Positions 1 through 9,873 of a stretch of DNA of 60,910 bases are shown here, one piece after another. The DNA lies in the NCBI GenBank assembly GCA_021299375.1, contig JAJTGR010000031.1, positions 1-60,910 of the forward strand, read 5' to 3'. This DNA comes from Gemmatimonadota bacterium. Lineage in GTDB: Bacteria > Gemmatimonadota > Gemmatimonadetes > Gemmatimonadales > Gemmatimonadaceae. The translations under genes and the position numbers were made by a program. How positions within the stretch are numbered: position 1 is the first letter of the stretch; each line of letters begins with the position of its first letter. The notes under the pieces were generated by a model. The model was not told where the DNA came from and searched no databases. It was given only the letters and a program-made list of their open reading frames with translations.

Positions 1-162
1 CGTCCTCCGCGCCCTCCGTGTGGGCGGTTCCTCCGTGCCCTCACCGTCCTCCGCGCCCTCCGTGTGGGCGGTTCCTCCGCGCCCTCACCGTCCTCCGCGC
101 CCTCCGTGTGGGCGGTTCCTCCGTGCCCTCACCGTCCTCCGCGCCCTCCGTGTGGGCGGTTC
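1..162. repeat. 44-bp direct tandem repeat, about 3.7 copies
   Basis: Copies begin at 1, 45, 89 and 133. The last is partial and ends near 162. The units are nearly identical; a T/C change in the 'ctccgtgccc' segment is the main difference. The array runs off the window edge, so the true copy number is unknown. The stop codon and last residues of the P450 gene lie inside the last copies. The unit length is not a multiple of three, so this is not a repeated protein motif. Confidence 0.9.
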
Positions 163-1550
163 GCCGCCCGCACCCGCATCATGATCTCCACCGCCGGTCG
201 CGTGGTAAGCCGCGCATAGGGACGCACCGTTTCCGGCTGTAGCGTCTCGAAGTCGAACCGCCGCACCAGCCGCGCCAGGATGAGCGCCGTCTCGATGGTG
301 GCAAAGGCCGCGCCGACACAGATGCGCGGCCCCGCGCCGAACGGCAGATACGAGCCGGCCACCTGCTGCCGCTCGCGCTCCGGCAGGAACCGGTCGGGAT
401 CGAAGCGGTCGGGATGCTCCCAGAGCTTCACATGCCGGTGCATGCTCCAGGGCGCGATCATGAGCATCGTGCCGCGCTTCACGCGGCGGCCGGCAATCTC
501 GGTGTCCTTGCCCGCCACCCGCGGCAGGAAGGTGATGGGCGGATACAGCCGCAACACCTCACGGAAAACGTTGCGGACGTACGGCAACCGCTTGGTGTGC
601 TCGAGCAGCACCGGACCATCGCCCACCACCGCATCGACCTCCTCGCGAATGCGCGCCACGACCTCCGGGCGCTGCGACAGAATGAAGAACGCCCAGGTGA
701 GCGAACTGGCGGTGGTCTCGTGGCCGGCGAGGAAGAATACGCCAAGCTGGTCGATCAGCCCGTCGCGCGAGAACGGCTCCCCGGTTTCGCTGTCGCGCGC
801 CTCCAGAATGGCGCCCGCAATGTCGTCGTACTCGGGGTGCTGCAGGCGCGCGTCGAGCATCTCGCCCAGGTGCAACCGGATGCGCGCACAAGCACGCCGT
901 ACCGGTTCCGGCTGCGTCGTCGGTGACCACGGCTTGTCCCAGAGCAGCCGCTTGATGTCGATGCTTCCCACCTGGCGCTCGAAGCGCATGAAGTCCTCGA
1001 ACACCTCATGCGACGTCTGGCCCTCGAGGGGAACCGAGAAGATCGTGCGCGTGATCACGTCGGCGGTGAGATGGCTCATGGCCGCGTCAAGCGAGAAGGT
1101 CTCGCCCGCCGTCGCCAGGGCGTCGAGGCGCCGCTGGTAGTCGTCCACGGCCGCGGCCATGAAGTCGAAGGCGCGATTGATGCGCATGTGCGAAAACGCC
1201 GGGTCGACCATCCGGCGCTGGCGGCGCCAGGTCTCACCGCTGGTGACGAACATGGAATTGCCGACCAGGTCCTCGAGCGCCTCCACGAACAGGTCGTTCT
1301 TGGGGAACGTGTCGTGGTCGGTCAGGATGCGGTTCACCAGGACCGGGTCGTTCACCAGTAGGATGCCGCGCCGCGACGAGCCCAGGGGCGTGACCATCTC
1401 GCGGTAGGCAAGGTCGGGGAGAAGACTCAGGAGGTCCTTCTCACGGCGCCAGAGCAGGCGCAGCAGCGAGGTAACCGGCGGGCGCGGATGCGGAGCCGGC
1501 GGGCGCCAGAGGGCTGCGCCGCCCGATGCCGGAGCCAGGGCGGCCGTCAC
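129..1550 (-). CDS. Cytochrome P450 monooxygenase
   Basis: This gene encodes a haem-thiolate monooxygenase of about 473 residues; the substrate is unknown. The I-helix oxygen-activation motif AGHETT is at residues 275-280. The ExxR pair is E331/R334 in EVLRLYPP. The haem-binding loop FGAGPRICVG carries the proximal Cys at about residue 411. The start is GTG at 1550, which overlaps the stop of the upstream DUF2306-like gene as GTGA. An open frame continues upstream to 1814 but lies inside that gene and has no P450 character. No N-terminal membrane anchor is evident, so the enzyme is probably soluble. The stop codon lies within the 44-bp tandem repeat, so the last residues (about 'ANRPHGGRGGR') are repeat-encoded. 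No dedicated ferredoxin or reductase gene is adjacent. Confidence 0.93.
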   Translation of the reverse strand: MTAALAPASGGAALWRPPAPHPRPPVTSLLRLLWRREKDLLSLLPDLAYREMVTPLGSSRRGILLVNDPVLVNRILTDHDTFPKNDLFVEALEDLVGNSMFVTSGETWRRQRRMVDPAFSHMRINRAFDFMAAAVDDYQRRLDALATAGETFSLDAAMSHLTADVITRTIFSVPLEGQTSHEVFEDFMRFERQVGSIDIKRLLWDKPWSPTTQPEPVRRACARIRLHLGEMLDARLQHPEYDDIAGAILEARDSETGEPFSRDGLIDQLGVFFLAGHETTASSLTWAFFILSQRPEVVARIREEVDAVVGDGPVLLEHTKRLPYVRNVFREVLRLYPPITFLPRVAGKDTEIAGRRVKRGTMLMIAPWSMHRHVKLWEHPDRFDPDRFLPERERQQVAGSYLPFGAGPRICVGAAFATIETALILARLVRRFDFETLQPETVRPYARLTTRPAVEIMMRVRAANRPHGGRGGR

Positions 1551-2299
1551 GCGGGACCGGGCTTGGCGGTGGCCAGTGCCGCCCGCGAGCGCCAGTAGGT
1601 GAGGCGGATACGCATCTGGTGGTAGATGATGATCACCAGCCCCACAGCCAGCGGGATGGCCCACATCTTCGGGTTGAGCGCATGCCCGGGGTTGAGACGC
1701 ACGAAGCCGAAGGCCATGAAGGCGGTGTACACGGAGATGCCGGAGCCCACGATCGCCTTCACATGCTCGAGCTGGTACATGATGCGGCTGGGTTCCGCGC
1801 GGTAGATGAACCACAGGTTGGTGAGCCCCGAGGCCACCCCCACGAGGGAGAAGGCTTCCATCAGCCCCTCATCGATCAGCCAGCCGCGATACGCACAATA
1901 CAGCGCGGCGACAATGGTGAGCACGTTCAGGGCCACGTTGGCCCAGTGCCGGTTGGCCGGGTGATTCTTCTTGTTGCGAATGGCGACCACCCCGTGCCAC
2001 ACCAGATGGATGGTGAGAATGGCGAGGTAGAGCATCATCCAGCCGAAGATCCCCTCGATCCGATACGACGGCCAGGCCAGCGCCACCTGACGCGGATGCG
2101 TCTCGATCGGGAAGAAGAGCGTCGTGATCGCCATGCCGATCGCCATGCTTGCCGTGACCAGCATGAGGCGAGCATACCAGTGGCCGACCCTTCGATGGGT
2201 CTGGCTGCCTTTTCGTCCCAAGGTTGGAATCCAGAACAGGACGAGGCCCACTGCCCCACAGGCGATATGGACGAACAGGAAGGCTTCGAAGGGCCACAT
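1547..2299 (-). CDS. DUF2306-like multi-pass membrane protein
   Basis: This is an inner-membrane protein of about 250 residues with roughly seven hydrophobic segments. The early segment FVHIACGAVGLVLFW followed by THRRVGHWYARLM resembles the DUF2306 family, whose role is unknown. I chose the ATG at 2299 because the protein then begins directly with WPFEAFLFVHI. A TTG at 2362 would add 21 residues with no clear meaning. The gene ends in a 4-bp GTGA overlap with the P450 start, so the two are probably translationally coupled. A link to P450 electron supply is only a guess from position. Confidence 0.72.
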   Translation of the reverse strand: MWPFEAFLFVHIACGAVGLVLFWIPTLGRKGSQTHRRVGHWYARLMLVTASMAIGMAITTLFFPIETHPRQVALAWPSYRIEGIFGWMMLYLAILTIHLVWHGVVAIRNKKNHPANRHWANVALNVLTIVAALYCAYRGWLIDEGLMEAFSLVGVASGLTNLWFIYRAEPSRIMYQLEHVKAIVGSGISVYTAFMAFGFVRLNPGHALNPKMWAIPLAVGLVIIIYHQMRIRLTYWRSRAALATAKPGPA

Positions 2300-2639
2300 G
2301 GGGAGTGGATGGTTCGCGGACCAGGGAGTGGGGGAGGTCAACGTCGGGCAACCTGACACCAACCGGGCGGAACCGCCACGGTGATCTCCCCGACAGGAGC
2401 GTCACACCACGGGACCCGCCGGCCTCCGCCGACCGCTGCAATCTGCGGCGGGCTGGGGTTTCGGGGGGAGGGTGCCGACACTCCGAGGTGATCGCGGGAG
2501 CTCCCGCCGATCCGTTGTTCGCTTGACCCTGTGCCTCGTACGGGGTTAACTCTACCCATCGGGTGGCGTCCCGTTGCCGCCCGCACGACCGCAGATCGGG
2601 GGAGCGTCCTCCCCCTGCTGCCCACCGTACCGGAACGAC
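2300..2639. other. Divergent intergenic region upstream of clpX
   Basis: This stretch of about 340 bp separates the minus-strand DUF2306-like gene from clpX. It holds the likely clpX promoter at 2523-2551 and an untranslated leader of about 80 nt. I see no further gene or RNA with confidence. The clpX-proximal part contains several short GC-rich inverted repeats. Confidence 0.5.
2523..2551 (+). promoter_or_regulatory. Sigma-70-type promoter for clpX
   Basis: A -35 box TTGACC (2523-2528) and a -10 box TTAACT (2546-2551) are separated by exactly 17 nt. Transcription would start near 2558, giving a leader of about 80 nt before the clpX ATG. Confidence 0.6.
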
Positions 2640-3902
2640 ATGTCCCACGACAAGCACCTCCGCTGCTCCTTCTGCGGCAAGTCCAAGGACGCCGTCCGGA
2701 AGTTTATTTCGGGGCCCTCGGTCTACATCTGCAACGAGTGCATCGCCCTCTGCAATGAGATTCTTGCCGAGGACGAGGAGCGCGAGGTTTCCGAGTCCAT
2801 CACGCAGGTCCCAACGCCCCGACAGATCAAGGGGATCCTCGACCAGTACGTGATCGGGCAGGAGCAGGCCAAGAAGGCCCTGTCGGTCGCTGTCTACAAC
2901 CACTACAAGCGCATCAACGCGGCGAGCACGGCACGCGACGACGATGTCGAACTCGACAAGTCCAACATCCTGCTCATCGGCCCGACGGGTACCGGCAAGA
3001 CGCTGCTGGCGCAGACGCTGGCGCGCATCCTCGAGGTGCCATTCACCATCGCCGACGCCACCACGCTGACCGAGGCGGGCTACGTCGGCGAGGACGTGGA
3101 GAACATTCTGGTGCGGCTGCTGCAGGCCGGCGACTTCAACGTCGCCGAGTGTGAGCGCGGCATCGTGTACATCGACGAAATCGACAAGATCGCCCGCAAG
3201 TCGGAGAATCCGAGCATCACGCGCGACGTGTCCGGCGAGGGGGTACAGCAGGCGCTGCTCAAGATTCTCGAAGGAACCGTTGCCAGTGTCCCGCCGCAGG
3301 GGGGCCGCAAGCATCCGCAGCAGGAATACATCCAGATCAACACCAAGGACATTCTGTTCATCTGCGGTGGTGCCTTCGACGGGCTGGAAAAGATCATCGA
3401 AACCCGCACCGGACGCCGCCAGCTGGGTTTCGACGCCAAGAAGGGCGATAGCAAGGTCGTCTCCATCAAGCAGACCACGCCCAAGACCCCGTTCGCCGAG
3501 GTCGAGCCCGACGACCTGCTGCGGTTCGGTATCATCCCCGAGCTCGTCGGACGCCTCCCCGTGTGCGTCCCTCTCGAGGCGCTCGACGAGGACGCGCTTG
3601 TTTCGATCCTCAAGGAACCCAAGAATGCGCTGACCAAGCAGTACCAGCGTCTCTTCGACCTCGAGGAGGTCAAGATCACCTTTGAGGAATCGGCGCTGCG
3701 CGCGGTGGCCGCCAAGGCCCTCAAGCGCGGCACCGGCGCTCGCGGTCTCCGCGCCATTCTTGAGGAGACGCTGCTCGACACCATGTTCGAACTGCCCACG
3801 CGCGACGATGTCGTCGAGGTGAAGGTGACCGAGGCTGCGGTGCAGCACGGTGGCCCGCCCCTCCTCGAGATCGCCCCATCACGGAAGAAGAAGGAAGCCT
3901 GA
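2640..3902 (+). CDS. clpX: ATP-dependent Clp protease ATP-binding subunit ClpX
   Basis: ClpX is the AAA+ unfoldase that feeds substrates to the ClpP peptidase in the cytoplasm. The product has 420 residues, normal for the family. The N-terminal zinc-binding domain has Cys9, Cys12, Cys31 and Cys34 (CSFCGK, CNEC). Walker A is GPTGTGKT at 114-121 and Walker B is [10 protein letters not shown]. The GYVGEDVE pore loop, [13 protein letters not shown] and the sensor-2 region GARGLR are all present. The start at 2640 begins MSHDKHLRC right before the zinc domain; a longer reading from 2574 has no family support. clpP is not next to it. lon follows immediately. Confidence 0.98.
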   Translation: MSHDKHLRCSFCGKSKDAVRKFISGPSVYICNECIALCNEILAEDEEREVSESITQVPTPRQIKGILDQYVIGQEQAKKALSVAVYNHYKRINAASTARDDDVELDKSNILLIGPTGTGKTLLAQTLARILEVPFTIADATTLTEAGYVGEDVENILVRLLQAGDFNVAECERGIVYIDEIDKIARKSENPSITRDVSGEGVQQALLKILEGTVASVPPQGGRKHPQQEYIQINTKDILFICGGAFDGLEKIIETRTGRRQLGFDAKKGDSKVVSIKQTTPKTPFAEVEPDDLLRFGIIPELVGRLPVCVPLEALDEDALVSILKEPKNALTKQYQRLFDLEEVKITFEESALRAVAAKALKRGTGARGLRAILEETLLDTMFELPTRDDVVEVKVTEAAVQHGGPPLLEIAPSRKKKEA

Positions 3903-6322
3903 CCACCTCTCGCACTCCAAGGACCGGCAGCCGCAGGCTGCCGGTCCTTCCGCTTCGCGACGTCGTGCTGTTCCCCCACGTCGCCATGCCCTTGCTCATC
4001 GGGCGGGATGCCTCCCTGGCGGCAGTGGCCGCCGCCCTCGATGGCTCGCGTGACCTGTTGCTCGTCACCCAGCGCCACGCCGACGTGAACTCCCCGACGC
4101 CGGCCGACCTGTACCGCATCGGCGTACGCGCCCGCCTCCAGCAGGCATCCCGGATTTCCACCGGCACGACCAAGATCCTCGTCGATGCCGTCGAGCGCGT
4201 GAAGGTCACGCGCTTCACGGGTGGCAAGGCGCCAGGCCGCAGCAGCGCCCTCATCGAGGCCCGCGTCGAGCCGTTCCCGTTCAAGCGGGGGCGCAGTGGC
4301 GGCGCCGGGCCCCATGGGCACGAGGCGACGCACGCCCGCATCCGCCATGCCCTGACACTCTTCGAGGAGTACACGGGCATGCAGCGACGCCTGCCCCCCG
4401 AGGTGGTCGGGCTGCTGCAGGGCCTCGACGACGAAGAGCGCATCGCGTTCGGCATCGCGGCGCACCTGCAGGTGCCCATCGAACAGCGGCAGGCGCTGCT
4501 GGCTGCGCCCTCACTGAGCGACCTCGCCTCCCAGCTCGTCAACCTGCTTGGCGCCGAACTCGAACTGCTCAAGCTCGAGCGCAAGATCGACGAGCAGGTT
4601 CGCGGGTCGCTCTTCCAGAACCAGCGCGACTTCTTCCTGCAGGAGCAGCTACGGGCCATCCACAAGGAACTCGGCCAGGACGACGGCGATGAGTTCGAGG
4701 AGCTGAGCCGGCAGATCGCCGCCCGCGGCCTGCCGGAGCCGGTGGCCGCGCGTGCCCAGCGCGAGTTGCGCCGTCTGCGGCGCAGTGCGCCCACCTCACC
4801 CGACGCTGCCGTGTCGCGAGGCTGGCTCGACTGGGTGCTGGCCCTGCCATGGACGGCACGCACCGACGACACCATCGACCTGGCCCAGGCGCGCGCCTCA
4901 CTCGAAGCGGATCACTACGGCCTCGAGGAGGTCAAGGAGCGCATCCTGGATCACATCGCAGTCCTCGGACGCGTCGGCAAGCTGCCCGGCCCCATCCTGT
5001 GTCTCGTGGGGCCGCCCGGCGTGGGCAAGACCTCGCTCGGGCGCTCGATCGCGCACGCGCTCGGCCGCAAGTTCGTGCGCATGGCGCTCGGGGGCGTCCG
5101 CGACGAGGCCGAAATCCGCGGCCATCGCCGCACGTACATCGGGGCCCTGCCCGGCCGCATCCTGCAAGCCATGCGTCGCGCCGAATCGATCAACCCCGTC
5201 ATCCTGCTCGACGAGGTCGACAAGCTGGGAAGCGACTGGCGTGGCGATCCGTCGGCGGCGTTGCTGGAGGTGCTCGACCCCGAGCAGAACCACGCCTTCA
5301 ACGATCACTTTCTGGAGGTCGACTACGACCTCTCTCAGGTGTTGTTCGTCACCACGGCCAACTCGCTCGGTGGCATTCCGGAGGCGTTGCGCGACCGCAT
5401 GGAGATCATCCGCCTGCCCGGCTATCTCGAGCAGGAGAAGCTGGCCATCGCCCGCCGGTTCCTCGTCCCGAAGCAGCTCGAGCTGAATGGCGTGCCCGGC
5501 GATCGGCTGCAGTGGGGCGACGACGTGCTCCCGGCGATCATCCGCGGCTACACGCGCGAGGCGGGTGTGCGCGACCTCGAACGGCGCCTGGCGCGGGTGT
5601 CACGCAAGCTGGCCCGTCGCGAGTGGACAGGCGACGGGACCGTCACGGTGGCGCGAGAGGACCTGGTGGCTCTGCTCGGGCCAGCGTCGCACGAAGACGC
5701 GAACCTCGACCTTGGCGATCAGGTGGGCGTCGCCTCGGGCTTGGCCTACACGAACAGCGGTGGCGAACTGCTGGAGATCGAGATCAGCGTGCTGCCGGGA
5801 CGCGGCCGCCTGCAGCTCACCGGCACGTTGGGCGACGTCATCAAGGAATCCGGCGCAGCCGCCCTCAGCTACGTCCGCGCCCGTGCCTCGGCGCTCGGGC
5901 TGTCGCCGGATTTTCATCGCACACGCGACATCCACGTGCACCTGCCCGCAGGCGCGACGCCCAAGGATGGGCCTTCCGCGGGCATTGCCCTCGCCACGGC
6001 GCTCGTCAGTGCGCTCACCGGCATTCCGGTGCGCGGCGACGTGGCGATGACGGGCGAGGTGACGCTGCGCGGACGCGTACTCCCCATCGGCGGGCTGCGC
6101 GAGAAGGGCGTGGCGGCGCATCGCCACCGCATCGCGCATGTCATCATCCCGTACGCCAACGCCAAGGACCTGAGCGAACTCCCCGACGACGTGCGCAACG
6201 GCGTGACGTGGCACACCGTGAAGACGATGGACGACGTGCTCGCCCTCGCGCTGCGCGGGACGCTGCCAGCGGTCGACGAGGCCCGAGTGGTCATGGAAAT
6301 GCGGGCGGAGCGACTTGCGTGA
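3899..6322 (+). CDS. lon: ATP-dependent protease Lon, probable CTG start
   Basis: Lon is a cytoplasmic AAA+ serine protease for damaged and regulatory proteins. Its N-terminal substrate domain, Walker A (GPPGVGKTS), sensor motifs and C-terminal protease domain are intact. The catalytic Ser is in KDGPSAGIA and the Lys in [12 protein letters not shown]. The start is the odd part. The hallmark N-terminal strand [14 protein letters not shown] lies in frame upstream of the first ATG/GTG/TTG codon (GTG 3965). No standard start precedes it in the open frame. I propose CTG at 3899, which overlaps the clpX stop as CTGA and follows the purine-rich AAGGAAG; CTG 3938 is an alternative. From 3899 the protein is 807 residues, from 3965 it is 785. 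The stop overlaps engB as GTGA. Confidence 0.9.
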   Translation: MTTSRTPRTGSRRLPVLPLRDVVLFPHVAMPLLIGRDASLAAVAAALDGSRDLLLVTQRHADVNSPTPADLYRIGVRARLQQASRISTGTTKILVDAVERVKVTRFTGGKAPGRSSALIEARVEPFPFKRGRSGGAGPHGHEATHARIRHALTLFEEYTGMQRRLPPEVVGLLQGLDDEERIAFGIAAHLQVPIEQRQALLAAPSLSDLASQLVNLLGAELELLKLERKIDEQVRGSLFQNQRDFFLQEQLRAIHKELGQDDGDEFEELSRQIAARGLPEPVAARAQRELRRLRRSAPTSPDAAVSRGWLDWVLALPWTARTDDTIDLAQARASLEADHYGLEEVKERILDHIAVLGRVGKLPGPILCLVGPPGVGKTSLGRSIAHALGRKFVRMALGGVRDEAEIRGHRRTYIGALPGRILQAMRRAESINPVILLDEVDKLGSDWRGDPSAALLEVLDPEQNHAFNDHFLEVDYDLSQVLFVTTANSLGGIPEALRDRMEIIRLPGYLEQEKLAIARRFLVPKQLELNGVPGDRLQWGDDVLPAIIRGYTREAGVRDLERRLARVSRKLARREWTGDGTVTVAREDLVALLGPASHEDANLDLGDQVGVASGLAYTNSGGELLEIEISVLPGRGRLQLTGTLGDVIKESGAAALSYVRARASALGLSPDFHRTRDIHVHLPAGATPKDGPSAGIALATALVSALTGIPVRGDVAMTGEVTLRGRVLPIGGLREKGVAAHRHRIAHVIIPYANAKDLSELPDDVRNGVTWHTVKTMDDVLALALRGTLPAVDEARVVMEMRAERLA
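3919..3949 (+). terminator. 14-bp perfect hairpin between clpX and the lon body
   Basis: The arms 3919-3932 (aaggaccggcagcc) and 3936-3949 pair perfectly around a 3-nt loop. No T-run follows, only 'ccgctt'. It could be a weak or Rho-assisted terminator or attenuator after clpX, or an RNA element controlling lon. It also encodes the conserved Lon N-terminal residues RRLPVLP if lon starts upstream. Confidence 0.55.
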
Positions 6323-6966
6323 GCGAAACGCGATCGCAGCCGACACCGGCCGCCGACCCGCTCATCATTCGGCACCTCGAGTACCTCGGGCCGATGGCCA
6401 CGCGTGGCGGCTGGCGTCCCGAACCCACGTTCCCGGAAATCGCGTTCGTCGGCCGGTCGAACGTCGGCAAGTCGTCGCTGCTCAACACGCTGATGAAGCG
6501 GAAGGCGTTCGCCCGCGTGAGCAACACCCCTGGGCGTACACGCGAAATCCACTTCTTCGACGTGAACCGGCAGTTCGTGCTCGCCGACCTGCCTGGCTAC
6601 GGCTATGCCCGCATCAGCAAGGCGCGCCAGGCCGAGTGGCGTCCGCTGATCGAGGGATATCTCACCGACAGCCCCATGCTTCACGGCGTGGTGCAGCTGC
6701 TCGACGTGCGGCACGACCCCACCGCCGATGACTACGTCATGCTCGACTTCCTGGCGGAGCTGGGCGTGCCGACCATCATGGCCGTAACCAAGGTCGACAA
6801 ACTGAAGCGGTCGCAGGTCGCGGAGCGAATCACGCAGCTCGCGCAGCAACTCGGCCTAGACCGGGACCAGATCGTGGCGTTCAGCGCGCAGACTGGCGAA
6901 GGGCGCGACGAGCTGGCCACGGCACTCATGGACCTGCTGGCCCACCCTGCATGGAGGACGAGATGA
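6319..6966 (+). CDS. engB: Ribosome-biogenesis GTPase EngB/YsxC
   Basis: This is a GTPase of 215 residues that acts in 50S subunit assembly. G1 is GRSNVGKSS, followed by the switch region [12 protein letters not shown], then G3 DLPGYGYA, G4 TKVDKLKR and G5 FSAQTGEG. These match YihA/EngB and not Era or Der. The start is GTG 6319, overlapping the lon stop as GTGA, and the stop overlaps the next gene as ATGA. Translation of lon, engB and the lipoprotein is therefore likely coupled. Confidence 0.96.
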   Translation: MSETRSQPTPAADPLIIRHLEYLGPMATRGGWRPEPTFPEIAFVGRSNVGKSSLLNTLMKRKAFARVSNTPGRTREIHFFDVNRQFVLADLPGYGYARISKARQAEWRPLIEGYLTDSPMLHGVVQLLDVRHDPTADDYVMLDFLAELGVPTIMAVTKVDKLKRSQVAERITQLAQQLGLDRDQIVAFSAQTGEGRDELATALMDLLAHPAWRTR

Positions 6967-7631
6967 GGCGCCCCATCGTGACCGTCGCCTTGCCCCTGCT
7001 GCTCATGGCCTGCGCCACGGCCATACCGGTACCGGCCCAAGGGACGCCTCCAGCGGGTCAGGGGGGCATCGCCAGCGATACGCTCGACGCCAACTGGGTA
7101 CCGGCAGGGTTCGGCACGTTGCGACAGGACGACATCGCGCTCAAGACCTCGCCGGCGAACGGCCTGCAGGTGCGTGCCATCCCGCTCGACGAGCGCATCA
7201 TCCGCCTGCTTTCCCCGGACTCCTATCGCGCCCTGCGTGATCTGTCCACGAGCAAGGCAGACCAGCTGCTTGCCATCAAGGAGCGCAATCGGCTGCCGTC
7301 GTACTCGCTCTGGTACGTGAGCTTCTTCGCCCTCGAGCAGGGCGAGACGCGCTTCTCGCCGCAGGAGTTCATCATCAGCAACACCGGGAGGGATTTCCGG
7401 CCGCTGGATATCGTGCCGCTCACCCCCGGCTTCGGCGCCTATCGGCTGAAGCAGCGCGAGGTACAGTCGGCGCTGCTGGTGTTCGATGGGCAGATCGACG
7501 TGAACCAGCCCGTGACCGCGCAGCTGGAGGGTATCCCCAGCGTCACCGATTGGAGCGCCGTCATCCAGCGCATCGAGCGGGAGCGGGCGCTGGTCCGCTC
7601 GCGCGCGGCGGCCAAGAAGGTGCAGCAGTAG
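6963..7631 (+). CDS. Putative lipoprotein of unknown function
   Basis: This is an exported protein of 222 residues that I do not recognise. It begins [17 protein letters not shown], a signal peptide with a possible lipobox (LMAC). The mature part has no transmembrane segment. It contains the segment SLWYVSFFALEQGETRFSPQ and a basic C-terminal helix. I use the ATG at 6963 because it overlaps the engB stop (ATGA) and has GGAGG about 6 nt upstream. Nothing in the sequence reveals a catalytic motif. Confidence 0.75.
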   Translation: MRRPIVTVALPLLLMACATAIPVPAQGTPPAGQGGIASDTLDANWVPAGFGTLRQDDIALKTSPANGLQVRAIPLDERIIRLLSPDSYRALRDLSTSKADQLLAIKERNRLPSYSLWYVSFFALEQGETRFSPQEFIISNTGRDFRPLDIVPLTPGFGAYRLKQREVQSALLVFDGQIDVNQPVTAQLEGIPSVTDWSAVIQRIERERALVRSRAAAKKVQQ

Positions 7632-7749
7632 GAACGCCCGGACCGCGCGAGCGAACGGCGCGAACGAACGGCGCAAGCTCGGCGGCGCCAATGGCTCGCG
7701 GTCGTGGGCGCGCGGGTGTGGCTCGCGCCCTTTGCTTGCGCCGGTGGTC

Positions 7750-8271
7750 TCAACGCTCCGGCACGAGCAAGACATCCTCCACTGGGCCCGCGTCTCCCCT
7801 CCGCAGCAGGTGCATGGCGTACTGCACCGCCTCGTGCTCGCGTGGCCACGCCAGATGGACGAGGGCATCGGCCGGCCGGCGCCACTCGGCCGCGTCGTGC
7901 TCGAGGCCCAGCGTAACCGGCTGCGTGCCGTCCACCACGGCCGCGAATACGATCGCCAGCTGCACCGTGTCACGGGCGTGCAGGTAGAACGGGTTCACCG
8001 TCAGACTGTACAGCCGCTGCGCTCGCAACCCGGTCTCCTCGAAGACCTCGCGCCGCGCCGCCACGGCAGGATGCTCCCCCGGTTCGATGGAGCCGTGCAC
8101 GAGCTCCCACGCCCCGGTGCAACGCACGCCGGCGGCCCGCCGCATGGTGAGCACCTGCCAGACGTCATCCCCGCCGGCCGGTGCCGGCGCGAGGACCACC
8201 ACATCGATCACTCCTGCCTCGACACGGGTGCCGGCAGGCACACCGCCGTGGTCATCGACAGGAAAGGACAT
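7750..8271 (-). CDS. Nudix hydrolase
   Basis: This is a pyrophosphohydrolase of about 173 residues. The Nudix box is complete: G at the start of GSIEPGE, then REVFEETGL, giving G-x5-E-x7-REVxEExGL. The fold starts with a hydrophobic strand (VIDVVVLAPAP), and the segment GAWELVHGSIEPGE is typical of nucleotide-type Nudix enzymes. The substrate cannot be assigned. The gene diverges from trpE, with only 59 bp between the two starts, and has its own promoter motif very close to the ATG. Confidence 0.9.
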   Translation of the reverse strand: MSFPVDDHGGVPAGTRVEAGVIDVVVLAPAPAGGDDVWQVLTMRRAAGVRCTGAWELVHGSIEPGEHPAVAARREVFEETGLRAQRLYSLTVNPFYLHARDTVQLAIVFAAVVDGTQPVTLGLEHDAAEWRRPADALVHLAWPREHEAVQYAMHLLRRGDAGPVEDVLLVPER

Positions 8272-8278
8272 GCGGTCA

Positions 8279-8284
8279 ATGCTA
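8279..8284 (-). promoter_or_regulatory. -10 element (TAGCAT) for the Nudix gene
   Basis: On the minus strand TAGCAT lies 7 nt before the ATG at 8271, so the transcript would start at or next to the start codon. No good -35 box is visible. Confidence 0.45.
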
Positions 8285-8330
8285 GGGCATCGCTTGCCCC
8301 GCGGCGAGCGGGGCGGCGAACTTTGACGGG

Positions 8331-9863
8331 ATGACGTCTCTCGCTGCTTTCCGCGCCCGGGCCGCTGTGTGCCGGACCAGCGGCGGCCTCGTGCCCGTAT
8401 GGCGCGACTGCCTGCTCGATCTCTGTACGCCGGTGTCGGCGTTCGCCAAGCTGCGCCGCGGGCCGTTCGCCTTCCTGCTCGAGTCGGCCATCACCCGTGG
8501 GGAGGCGTGGTCGCGCTATACCTACCTCGGTACGGAACCGCGCGGCGCGTGGCGACTCACGGACGGTGTCGTCGAGGACTGGACCAGGACGGATGGCTGG
8601 CACGGCGCGCGAACGCCCGACGACCCCATTGCCGACCTCCGGGACCTCCTGCGCGCCATGAAGCCCGTGGAGGCCCCCGAGCTCGGCGCGCTGTGGAGCG
8701 GCGCCTTCGGGTTCTTCGGGTACGATGTGGTGCGGCACATCGAGCGGTTGCCGCACGCCCCGCCGCGCGCACTCGCCTACCCCGATGCGTGTTTCGTCTT
8801 CACCGACGCGCTGGTGGTCATCGACAACTGGCGCGGACAGGCGCGCGTGATCGTCTCGGTGCCGGTGCCCGCCAACACCACCGACGCCGAGCTCGACGCG
8901 CTGCATGAAAGGGCGTCGCACACGCTGGAGCACACCATCGCCCGCCTCCAGGGCCCCGATGTGCTGCCGCCCCTCGACCTCGCCGAGGACGCGCCGCCCG
9001 CCATGGCCCGGAGCACCTATCCCCGGGAGGCGTTCCTGCGCGACGTCCAGCGCATCAAGGACTACATCCTGTCAGGTGATGTCTTCCAGACCTTGCTGGC
9101 ACGCCGCATGGCGGTGCCGCATGACTTCGACAGCACCACGCTGTATCGCGCCCTGCGGGCGCTGAATCCGTCACCGTACATGTTTCACCTGCAACTCGAC
9201 GGCCTGGAGCTCGTGGGCAGCTCACCGGAGCTGATGGTGCGCGTCGCCGATGGGCGCGTGACCGTGCGCCCGATCGCCGGCACGCGCCCGCGTGGCAGGA
9301 CACCGGAGCAGGACGCCGCGCTCGCCGCCGAACTCGTGGCCGACGAAAAGGAGCGCGCCGAGCACGTGATGCTGGTGGACCTCGGCCGCAACGATGTGGG
9401 GCGCCTCGCGAAGTATGGTACCGTCGCGGTGACCGACCTGATGGTCGTCGAGCAATACTCGCACGTGTTCCACCTCGTCAGTCAGGTGGAGGGCGAACTG
9501 GCGGATGGTTCGAGTGCGCTCGATGCATTCCGCGCCGTCTTTCCCGCCGGCACCATGACCGGCGCCCCCAAGGTGCGCGCCATGGAGATCATCGACGAAC
9601 TCGAACCCGAGCGGCGCGGTGCCTACGCCGGCGCCCTCGGCGTCATCGGCGCCGGCGACACGCGCATGGACCTCGCCATCACCATCCGCACGTGTGTCAT
9701 CGCCGATGGCGTGGCGTCCGTCCAGGCTGGTGCCGGCATCGTGCACGACTCGGTCGCCGAGAAGGAGTGGGACGAGACCGACAACAAGGCGCGGGCGATG
9801 CTCACGGCCATCGGCCGCGCCCGCGCAGCCTCGCCGCGGCCTGTTGGCAGCACCACACCCTGA
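8331..9863 (+). CDS. trpE: Anthranilate synthase component I
   Basis: This chorismate-using enzyme makes anthranilate for tryptophan synthesis with ammonia from TrpG. The product has 510 residues. The N-terminal region has the feedback-site-like LLES (FAFLLES). The C-terminal chorismate-binding domain shows GDVFQ, IAGTRPRG, DEKERAEHVMLVDLGRNDVG and FPAGTMTGAPKVRAME. The LLES motif and overall pattern favour TrpE over PabB. No trpG or other trp gene is adjacent. Instead it is followed after 10 bp by a cyclase gene, an unusual neighbour. Confidence 0.93.
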   Translation: MTSLAAFRARAAVCRTSGGLVPVWRDCLLDLCTPVSAFAKLRRGPFAFLLESAITRGEAWSRYTYLGTEPRGAWRLTDGVVEDWTRTDGWHGARTPDDPIADLRDLLRAMKPVEAPELGALWSGAFGFFGYDVVRHIERLPHAPPRALAYPDACFVFTDALVVIDNWRGQARVIVSVPVPANTTDAELDALHERASHTLEHTIARLQGPDVLPPLDLAEDAPPAMARSTYPREAFLRDVQRIKDYILSGDVFQTLLARRMAVPHDFDSTTLYRALRALNPSPYMFHLQLDGLELVGSSPELMVRVADGRVTVRPIAGTRPRGRTPEQDAALAAELVADEKERAEHVMLVDLGRNDVGRLAKYGTVAVTDLMVVEQYSHVFHLVSQVEGELADGSSALDAFRAVFPAGTMTGAPKVRAMEIIDELEPERRGAYAGALGVIGAGDTRMDLAITIRTCVIADGVASVQAGAGIVHDSVAEKEWDETDNKARAMLTAIGRARAASPRPVGSTTP

Positions 9864-9873
9864 GCGGACGACC

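Noticed and set aside
1-162. Possible CRISPR array
   Set aside because: The units abut directly with no unique spacers, so it is a simple tandem repeat.
1869-3848. A 659-codon minus-strand open frame over clpX and the DUF2306-like gene
   Set aside because: It is antisense to clpX and a shifted frame of the membrane protein gene. No recognisable domain.
8331-9863. Assignment as PabB (aminodeoxychorismate synthase)
   Set aside because: The LLES feedback-site motif and the GDVFQ form favour TrpE. No pabA/pabC neighbour is present. The absence of trpG keeps some doubt.
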